Source: Alligator mississippiensis (taxonomy: Eukaryota; Chordata; Crocodylia; Alligatoridae). Taken from it: a stretch of 64,000 bases of DNA. The stretch spans positions 54,222,882-54,286,881 of the forward strand of contig NC_081824.1 of the NCBI RefSeq assembly GCF_030867095.1, in the 5' to 3' direction. Positions 56,383 to 64,000 of this stretch are shown here, in pieces (within the stretch, counting starts at the first letter, position 1; the number at the start of each line of letters is the position of its first letter). The notes below the pieces were generated by a model. It was not told the DNA's origin. It saw nothing but the letters and a program-made list of their open reading frames with translations, and did not search any database. The translations under genes and the position numbers were made by a program.

Positions 56383-56423
56383 ATGCATATCTATATCTAT
56401 CTATAATAGATATAGATATGCAT
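56383..56423. repeat. Perfect 18 bp inverted repeat, AT-rich
   Basis: Arms 56383-56400 and 56406-56423 are exact complements (atgcatatctatatctat) with a 5-base spacer. It lies in a TA/GA microsatellite-like tract (about 56340-56465) and could extrude as a cruciform. Confidence 0.95.
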
Positions 56424-56429
56424 AAATAG

Positions 56430-58293
56430 ATATATATATTATAGTGTGTATGTGTGTGTATATACATGAAAATGTCTAGGTGTGTAGTAATAGTGTAGAC
56501 TTATTTGTATAATAATTCCAAAGCTGGCGTTATCGGTCTTTTATTACAGGTGTGTTGAAAAAAACCCAAACTAATTATCTTTAAATGAAGACAATTAGAA
56601 TGTATATAGGTCTAGGGTTTTAGAATGGAAAGCTGATAGTGGTTTGCAGAAAGATGTTCCATCAATCTGAAGCCTAAAATGTAGTAGCAAAAAACTAATT
56701 GGTTACTTGTAAATTTCTTAACAATCACTGAAAGTGAGTCGCTGTCAGTTCTGGAAATTCTTAAGGTAGCTTTTGATTATTGTCTGCTCCCCATTGTTCA
56801 GAATGAAGTTTAAATCTAAATTTGAATGGTAAGCTTTTCCAGGGCCATTTCCAGATTTTTGGTTTACACTAGAGATTTTCAAACTGGTGATCTGTGCAAA
56901 ATTGGGACATCTGTGTGTGGTTCATTGGTCCAGTAAAATTGGGAACCACTTGTTTACATTGTACTAAGGATAGTTCTCCTTCAAGGCTCTTTAAAAACTG
57001 TTTAACTAAGCTGGTTTATTGTTTAACTGACTGGTTTACTGTTTAAACCAGTTTTAGCTTTTTATGGTAGAATTATTAAGGATGGGACTGTTCCTTTGGC
57101 TATATCAGAAACTTGAAGTTTATTCTTTTATATTTATACTTTAAGAGGATACTCAATGCTACATGATTCTTCACAGAATTTGTAAGTTTTCCTGTCATTA
57201 ATATTGCCAAGAGAAAAAAATGGAGTTAAAAAAGAACAGGAGTTGACAAATTTTTTTGATGAGACAGTCTAAAAATTCTAAGGTTGATTTTTAAGTCTCA
57301 TTAATGATTTCTTGTTCCAATTTCCTAGACAAATGCATTGCTTTATAATTGTTATTTTCTATAACAAAGCAGTTGTCAGACATTTTTGGGGACCCTGTTT
57401 CTGTTGCACAGTTTAGTCTGTCTTGAAATTATTTAGATAGCCTTACATTGTTTGGGCAGCCATATCAGTTGTCTGGTTTTGTGCTGTATTTTTCAACTCC
57501 TGCGTGTTTTACAAAGTCGCTTGGGTACTTGGCTTCAATCTCACAGATTTCGCATCCCACAGGGACCAGGATTCATTAATCACACATAGGATCTTGGGAT
57601 AGGAGAGGCTACCCTTGCAGAACCATACTTAGAGAAAGTGAGGAGAATGGCCGGTGCAGTGGCTTGACTGCCTCTTAGGAAACCTATTTTCAGGAGCAAC
57701 CTCTGGGATCCTTCTCAGGTTAGTGGGAGATAGGAATATGACAAAAATTTTGTTGTCAGTCACTGGCTGGAAGAATAGTGCATACTGCACTCAGTAATAT
57801 TCTGAATTGCAGATGCAGGTATGTAGCATGCTTGGGATTTACAATTTAAAAACCTTGTCCTACACTAAAAATGAGACTTAAACTTTCTGCATTTTGGGAT
57901 CAGCTCTTTCTACTGTTCACCTTTCTTCAATTTTTCATAGGTGGGAAGGGACAGTGAGGGACAGCTGATCCTCTAAGGCTGGGGACCTTCCTGTGGCAAA
58001 AGTCATTAAAAATGTGAGTCACTGAAAAACAACAATGACTTTTTGACAAGGACCATCTACAGAAATTTTAAACTTTGGGTGATAGCTTCTTCTACGCTGA
58101 AACTGCTTCACATGGGGAATTTTCTGTCTTGCACTTCCTTATTTTAGCTTTTGTTTGTGCTCAAATTGTACATTTTATTTTTATTTGGCCTTCCCCTTCT
58201 TTCGTCCCTGCCTTCTTCACAATCTCTTATAACCCAAACATTTTTAGATACTTTTAAGTTTTAGGCTCTTTTTTTGCTTTTGTTATTTTTCAG
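56430..58293. other. End of PHF3 intron 2, mostly unrecognised
   Basis: AT-rich sequence with one miniature hAT (56869-56950). It ends in the pyrimidine tract and cag acceptor of the second coding exon. Confidence 0.5.
56869..56950. mobile_element. 82 bp miniature hAT-like element
   Basis: The left end is CTAGAGATTTTCAAACTGG and the reverse complement of the right end AAGTGGTTCCCAATTTTAC, both degenerate forms of CAGTGGTTCTCAAAC. The flanks ggtttaca (56861-56868) and tgtttaca (56951-56958) match at 7 of 8. Confidence 0.65.
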
Positions 58294-58455
58294 TTATTGG
58301 TCTTGATGATATTATGGATGAAGAAGGGGTTAAAGAACGTGGTAATGATACCATTGATGAAGATGAGCTAATTTTACCTAACAGGAATTTGAGGAAACGG
58401 TTGGAAGAAACTTCAGTGAGATCACCAAGAAAGTCACCACGTTTAATGGCACAAG
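58294..58455 (+). CDS. PHF3: PHF3 second coding exon (residues 82-136)
   Basis: The exon follows ttatttttcag and reads VIGLDDIMDEEGVKERGNDT, continuing IDEDELILPNRNLRKRLEE to SVRSPRKSPRLMAQ. It ends CAA G|gtgata with Glu136 split. It matches the human counterpart, as recalled, with small changes (VIGLDD for VVGLDD, extra Glu after MDE). Its 162 bases keep phase 1 at both ends, so skipping it would leave the frame intact. The acidic patch followed by the basic SPRKSPR stretch resembles a nuclear-localisation or phosphorylation region; that role is inference. Confidence 0.96.
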
Positions 58456-59232
58456 GTGATAATTCAGATAATATTCAAATTTGCACATTGTAGGGATATT
58501 TGTTTACAATTTCAGTCTCTTTTTAAACTTTAGGTAAATGTTAACTAGTATGACATATAATAAAAATCCTCGAACTGGAACTATTTTACAGCATTAATGT
58601 TGTAAATATTTAATGATTTTATAAAAATTAGAAATGAACAATTGGTGACAGCCTGTAATCTCCCAGTAACTTGGTTATTCAGATTATTTTACTGAAGAAA
58701 GTGATATTGGGATTAATTTGACCCAAGTTAGGCAGTCAGAAAAATACAGCCTCTAGAATTGTGAAATGCTCATTAGTAGAATTATTTTGAATATTCAAAC
58801 AGTATTGAAGGTAAAATATTGACTTCATTGGAGTTTTCAGACCAATTTGGTGTAAATATTTCTTCATTGAAGTACTAAAAAATTGTGCAGAGTTTGTTTT
58901 TCTCCTGTAAAACCATTAAGTGACTTGGTGTTAGAGCTCTTAAAGAGAGTCATAGTTGAGGCAACTAAAGTCTGAGTTTCATTTTTAAACTGTCCGTGAG
59001 ATTAGCAAAGGCATGTTCTACAGTAGATTAAAATAATTTTTCATAACTTGGCTTAATAGCCAGTCAGGATAGCAGAGGTCTTTATGTTCAGTCTTTATGA
59101 TGCATTTTTTTCTTTGTTGGGTTTTTTTTTTTTTGTTATAGAATTTTAAATTAGGTTATCATGTTAATAATTTGAATTTGTAGAAGTCTTTCACCCAAAG
59201 ATCTTAGATTTCAACATAGTTTACAGGCACTA

Positions 59233-61126
59233 AGGTGTGGACAGACATAATGCTTAGAGCATTCTAAATACACTTCCAACCCCAAGAGTCTACATGTACC
59301 GGCCACTTAAGAGTAGTTTAAAATTCCTGGATCGTTCCAAAAGCACACTGGGGCATTCAAATACTATTTTGAGCTAGTCATCCGTGAACCAGTTCAGTGT
59401 TATGTGCCACTGCTTTCCAACACTTTCTCTGCAAACTATTTAATCAGTTCCACCTTCCTGCTATGGACCCTGTAGCTGTGGGGTCCCAGGTTCATTTGGG
59501 GTGGGGGTGGGACTGCGGGGATTTCCAGGTGCTGGGGGTGGGGTGTGGAGGGAGCTTTGTGACCCTGTTGTGATGATTGAGGGGTTGTGCCTGTAACCGT
59601 AAACGCCTGTTGATTTCTGGGTACTGGGGGGGATTAACAGGGCCATTGCACAGTGGGCACTTAATAGAACAGAATGACTGTCAATTCCATGCTCAATGAG
59701 AAGTGAATTAGCCCACTAATTGTTGGTTGCCATCTGTGCTGCATTTTTGCAGCCAGCCCTGCCCCACAGGTTCTACCCTGCATGTGCATCTCTATGAAAT
59801 TGCTGCCAATGCAAGGTACTCAACCAGAGTTCTAGGGAAAGTCCCCTTAAAGCTACAGTGTGAGACAGAGACTGAGAAGTCTCAAAGCAATCAGTACCTG
59901 GAATGAAGAAGCAGGCCCCATCCTCCCCCACCGCCCCCCGCTAACTCCTCCCTCCCACCTCCACACATGCATACCTGGTCAACCCCACTCTGGATACCAC
60001 CACCCAGAGGTTGGTAGTGTGAAAGCAAGTAGAGACATGGACTTAGGCACGCAGGGAAATTGAGGCATGGGCCGTGGGTTGGGTGGGGAAAGCAGCAGTG
60101 ACAGCTGAGTAGCAGAGGGTAAAAAGTCCTTCCCAAAAAAACAGGGCAGGGGTTGGAAAATTTGGAGAGTTCTTGGGGTCCCCTGGTGCCCACACTGTTC
60201 TAGGGATCATGAGCAGGGGGCTACACAGCTCCCTCAGCACCTGGCCATCCTTCCAGTCCAACTCTCCAGCTCAAATTAACCTGGGATCTGCTACTGCAGA
60301 GTGGTGAAATTTGACAGATGGTTTTCAGGGCAGGGTTGAAAAGCTGTGGAGTTTCTGGGGAAGGGGGCAGAGCACCCAGTCTCCCAGGAGCCTCAGTTAG
60401 GGGGCCATATGGCACCACTAAGCACCTATCTTCCCTTCAACTAACACCCTCTGCCCCAACTGAGCTTTGGATCCCACTGCCTAGGGTCTGTAGCAGGGAG
60501 GTGAAATTTAGAAAATGCTTTCCAGTGCAGATGTTACAAAAATTAGTTTGGAGGATGGGGGGACAGGATGATGTAGAGCATGCCATCCCCAAGTACCACA
60601 AGCAAGGGCCCTATAGCCCTTTACCTTCTGGCAGTCTTTCCGTCCACCACCATGCTCCTGCCCCAAATGAGGCTGGGGCCTTGCCGAGTGGGGTCCATTT
60701 CCTATTAAGGGTCCAGGCTCTTCCCTCCCATATAGACCTGTGCATCTGGTGAACCACACTTATTTTGGTAAATTATTAGTGTTCTTTACTAACCTCAATC
60801 AGTTTTTTTGTGCTCCCCCTTTTCAAAAGCATTTAGATAAAAATTGAAATTGGGGATAATCATATAGGGGATGTCTTTCTTGATGTCTAGCCAATCCAGG
60901 CTTTCTTCGCTTCAAAGGGAATCCTAGGGAAACTCTGGGCACTGACCCCTAGGAGCCATCGTGTTCTAGGTATTCTGCCGTTCTGTGGTGGTGTTTCATT
61001 AGCAGTGCAATCCCTAAAAGATGTCAGTCTGGTTTGTGTGGACACTTCTGTCCAGAGGCGGTTATAAACTGGTTCCCAACCAGAGACATTCTTGAAATGG
61101 TTCAAGCGTTATGTCTGTCGGCACCC
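59233..61126. mobile_element. 1.9 kb TIR element, TA-flanked
   Basis: The left end is AGGTGTGGACAGACATAATG and the reverse complement of the right end GGGTGCCGACAGACATAACG. TA stands outside each end (59231-59232 and 61127-61128). Inner similarity continues through gcttagagcattct / gcttgaaccatttc. The core is GC-rich with a loose internal duplication: ggcagggg/ttgaaaagct… at 60145-60240 and 60325-60425, and again near 60510-60600. No transposase was recognised. The GACAGACAT core is shared with the 174 bp MITE at 10653. Confidence 0.65.
60140..60620 (+). repeat. Degenerate tandem units in the TIR element core
   Basis: Three units of about 180 bases share the order: cagggcaggggttgraaa-like start, a ggggtc/gggggcagag segment, agcacctggccatcc / aagcacctatcttcc / gccctttaccttctgg, and caactctcc / caactaacaccct / tccaccaccatg. 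They are similar enough to see but too diverged for an exact count. Confidence 0.5.
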
Positions 61127-61747
61127 TATTAATCTTCCTAGTGTCTCTGTCAGGTAGCTATTTGCTTTAGTAATTTTTTTCTCTTACATTTACATATTTT
61201 GGAAGGAAAGATATACTATTGGGAAGCCAAATAGTTAAAAGTTGTAAGTTAAATGAGAAACTTGGCTACAATCTGGGAGAGTCTTTTTTTGCTTGGAGTA
61301 CTAAAATACTTTGTTTCTCAACTTGTAAAGGTATTGGAGTTCATATTAGCTGTTTAGAGGATGTTGAACAGAATGGGTGTTTATAAAGATGTCAGATTTC
61401 ATATATTAAGAATCCCCCAAATGTATGCAAGTTTAACTGCCTATTATGTGGGGTTTGTACTGATGTAATTTTTGTATGTTGCTTATTTCATGTAGAAGAT
61501 AAGACAGCAATTAAGAAATGGCCTACCTATCTCAGGTGTTGTAGTGTTTAAAGCTGTTTTGGTTTCTCATTTGCTACCCAGAACTTGCATGGCCATTACA
61601 ATGTGCAATCTTAATATCTGATTTCAAATAGTGTCAGTGGGAAATAGGAAGGCAAACTGGTGGTTTTAAATTTTAGATGACCTTTTTGAGATCAGTAACT
61701 AGATGAAGACATAGCGTCTTGGTGTTTAACGAGCCAAATGTTGAGTT

Positions 61748-62640
61748 ACCGTATTTACCCGAATCCAAAATTACTTCAGATTTAAGATGACCTCCCAGTA
61801 ATTAAATTCTAGATGTGGAGAATTTATAATTTGTTATAACTTTCCTCATACAGAATCTAATTTTGGAGGGTTGTTAAAATTTGTGTTCCTCCCTTCCCCC
61901 ACTGCAGTGGGGCAAGCAGCAGCAGTGGGCAGGTGGTGAAGGGCCAGTGGTGATTGAGTTAAGTGTCTTGACCCCTGCCCCTTGTTGTCTGTTCCCCACC
62001 ACCACCATTTACCCCACTAGTGCCTGGTCCCCCCACCCCTGGTGCTTGCATGCTCCATGTCTGTCCCACCCCTTGTGGTGCCTGTCCTTGCCACCTGCCT
62101 CCCTCAGCGGTGCCTATGTGCTTTCCTCCCTGCCTCCAGTCCCTTACCACCCGCCTCCCTCTGTGATGCCTGCATCCCCTGGCACCTGTTCCCTTCACCA
62201 TTTGCCTCCCCTGCTGGCTCTCTGTTGGTGCTTACCTTCTCATCACATTTCTGGTTCTGGCTGGGGCCCTGCTCTGGCATAGAGTACATGCTGGCTCTAG
62301 CCCCCACCCAGATGTGCAGCAGCAGGTCTTGAGGGTGGCAGCCCTACCTTGGAGCCAGGACCAGAGATGCTGCTACTGCCACTGCCCTGCCTTTGCTGCC
62401 TAACTAGTTGGGGGCTGGAGACAGCATATGGGCTGTGCTCTGTCCTTAGTGGGGGTAGGATGGTAAGCAGCAGCATGGGGGAGCAGCATTGCTGCGATGG
62501 GTTGGTAAGCAGCATCAGAAGGGGGAGGCAGGGAGCAGAGGCTGCTGTGGGCATGTTGTGGCTGGTGAGGGAAGCTCTGACTCCTGGATCAGGGTCAGAG
62601 TTGTGTCCCCCCTCCCCCGCTTATACTTGGATCAGAGACG
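61748..62640. mobile_element. Possible TIR element (ACCGTATTTACCCGAATC end)
   Basis: The left end ACCGTATTTACCCGAATCC, then gatttaagatgacctccc, is a widespread vertebrate TIR-type terminus and resembles the element edge at 34107. The right part cgcttatacttggatcag, then gacgaggac, looks like its partner, but the last bases do not match, so the right boundary is uncertain. The core is C/T-rich, then G-rich. Confidence 0.45.
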
Positions 62641-62784
62641 AGGACCTTTTTCCCTCCTATGTTGAAAAGGGGAAAAACCTTGTCATGGATGCAATTAAAT
62701 ATGGTACTTCTGCTGTAATCTAGTTTTATTTTTGCAAAAAGAGGACTGAAGCATAGCTAAGAGATTTTCTTTTTCCTTTAATAG

Positions 62785-64000
62785 AACCAGTGCGAAGTTT
62801 GCGGCAAAGCACTATAGCCAAGCGTTCAAACATTGCACCTCTTGCTAATACCAAGAAAACAGCTGTAAAATGTGGATCTGCTCAAAAGGGAGGACTGAAG
62901 CCACAAGACAAAGGTCAAACTAAAGAGGCAGAAGTTGATACACCACTAAAGCTAGAACATTCTAAAGAGGTTAGGTGTAGTGGTAGACGATCTGGACAGT
63001 CAGAGACATCAACTTCTCCACATAGTTCAGAATGGTCCACTTGTCATGAAAAGATGGATGAAGTAAAACCTGAAGCTGCCAAGCAGGAAAAAGTGGATGA
63101 AACATCCCGTGACCTAAGTGGTTCTCATTTTTTGGACAATTGTTCTTCTTCTGAAGAAACAAAGAGCAAACCGGAAAGTATTACTACTGAATCTGGGAAT
63201 GCTGGACCAGGTTTTTCAACCTCTGCAAATAATAAAGGTGATAAAGTTAAAAATGAAATAAATGAAACTAAGGATGATAAGGCGGTTTCTGAAACCTCTT
63301 CTGAAAAAGTAACTGAATACAAAGCGGAGGAAGTGGAAGGAAAAAATAAAGAAAAGGACCAAAGCAAGATAACTGGAATAGCTAAAGCTCTGTCTGGTAC
63401 AGTGGCTTGTGTGAATCCAAATGAAATGGATGAGACCCTTTCAATTACAGCCAGCTGTGGAGAGAAGCAGATTGAATGTAGGTTAGGTTCACAAACCGAT
63501 GTAGAAATTGCTGGTAAAAATGTAATGTCATTAAAAGAATGTAAAACACAGTCTGTAGAAGACCCTAAAGAGACAGACAAAAATATTAATACTAGCAAAT
63601 ACTGGGAAACTACAGAATATCATAAAACAGACTTGAAAAATGAAGATGCTGCTTCTGCTGAGCAGGGAAATAGTGTTACAGAAAGCAGCATTCATGATCA
63701 TACAAACCAAAATGTACAGCAGCAGATCAGCAATATTAAAGTGGAAAGCCATGAGACATCAAAGATTCAGGATGATAGGAAGTTGATTAACATTTCATCA
63801 AAATGTCAAAAAAATATAAAGCCAAAACACAATAAATCTTTGGTACAATCTAAACAGCTTTTGGCTGTAGGAACTCAACAAAAATCAGTTGCCAGACAAG
63901 AAATGCATTCAAAAACGAGAATTGGTACTAACGTTCCAGGTTTTACCACATCTTCGGTAAGCCTGAAACGGAACACAGATGAGCCAGCAAGTCACCCAAT
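62785..64000 (+). CDS. PHF3: PHF3 large third coding exon, 5' part (residues 136-540, continues)
   Basis: The exon follows ttcctttaatag and opens EPVRSLRQSTIAKRSNIAPL, as in human PHF3 as I recall it. It then stays open to the window edge through a long, low-complexity segment rich in Lys, Glu, Ser and Thr (for example SAQKGGLKPQDKGQTKEAEV, KMDEVKPEAAKQEKVDE). Near the end TSSVSLKRNTDEPASHP aligns with VKRNTDVPESQ of human. No zinc finger lies in this part; the PHD, TFIIS-like and SPOC domains come later. The Ser/Glu-rich region looks intrinsically disordered and far less conserved than the N-terminus. The open frame on the opposite strand (63125-63598) is a shadow. Confidence 0.95.

Larger units (their letters stand above)
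37348..58293 (+). other. PHF3: PHF3 intron 2
   Basis: A 20.9 kb intron between the first two coding exons, phase 1 at both ends, with donor gtaaat and acceptor tttttcag. About half is recognisable transposon sequence, annotated individually. Confidence 0.9.
58456..62784 (+). other. PHF3: PHF3 intron 3
   Basis: Phase 1 intron with donor gtgata (weak, but the only one that keeps the frame) and acceptor tttcctttaatag. It contains the TIR elements at 59233-61126 and 61748-62640. The remaining parts (58456-59232, 61127-61747) are AT-rich with nothing recognised. Confidence 0.85.

Noticed and set aside
63125-63598. 157-residue hydrophobic open frame on the - strand
   Set aside because: It is a shadow of the PHF3 coding exon.

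Overview
The window is a piece of vertebrate nuclear chromosome. It holds the 3' half of one gene and the 5' third of the next, both on the + strand. Exons coding residues 67-173 of the prenylated phosphatase PTP4A1 (PRL-1) lie at 1230-3031, with a 3' UTR to about 4285. The neighbour is PHF3: a CpG-island promoter and probable non-coding first exon at about 17560-18480, then coding exons at 37079-37347, 58294-58455 and 62785 to the window end. PTP4A1 followed by PHF3 on the same strand is the order known in other amniotes (human 6q12). The repeats (CR1 LINEs with an esterase-bearing ORF1, Penelope-like elements, many hAT and other terminal-inverted-repeat elements) point to a sauropsid, most likely a crocodilian. 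That species-level call is inference.

Layout. 1-4285: PTP4A1 end, with a 444 bp hAT-like insert in its last intron. 4286-17560: intergenic, with hairpin and TIR elements, CR1 pieces, a large composite hAT (8580-10350), a 174 bp MITE, microsatellites, a 180 bp palindromic MITE and a Penelope tail split by a CR1 tail. 17560-18480: CpG island, with a (GT)26 tract and poly-C just before the inferred PHF3 exon 1. 18069-37078: PHF3 intron 1, holding a three-layer transposon nest (about 19190-20985), a TA-flanked TIR element, two copies of hAT family A and a CR1 with both ORFs represented (29425-32500). 37348-58293: PHF3 intron 2, holding three more family A copies, a second family B copy, a Penelope-like element with recognisable GIY-YIG coding sequence, and two CR1 copies. 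58456-62784: intron 3 with two TIR-type elements. 62785-64000: start of the large third coding exon.

How the parts relate. The host genes look ordinary and intact as far as they are visible. Almost all other structure comes from transposons. The best-supported calls rest on target-site duplications (TSDs) read directly from the flanks: exact 8/8 copies at 25879-26912, 29455-29727, 34474-35080 and 55116-56215, and 7/8 at 19511-20876, 23669-23831, 52379-53608 and 56869-56950. These allow relative ordering of several nested insertions. I found no new multi-gene system, no CRISPR, no rRNA or tRNA gene and no host gene beyond the two named. The most interesting unexplained signal is a hairpin near the 3' end of hAT family B that keeps its pairing through a two-sided base change between copies.
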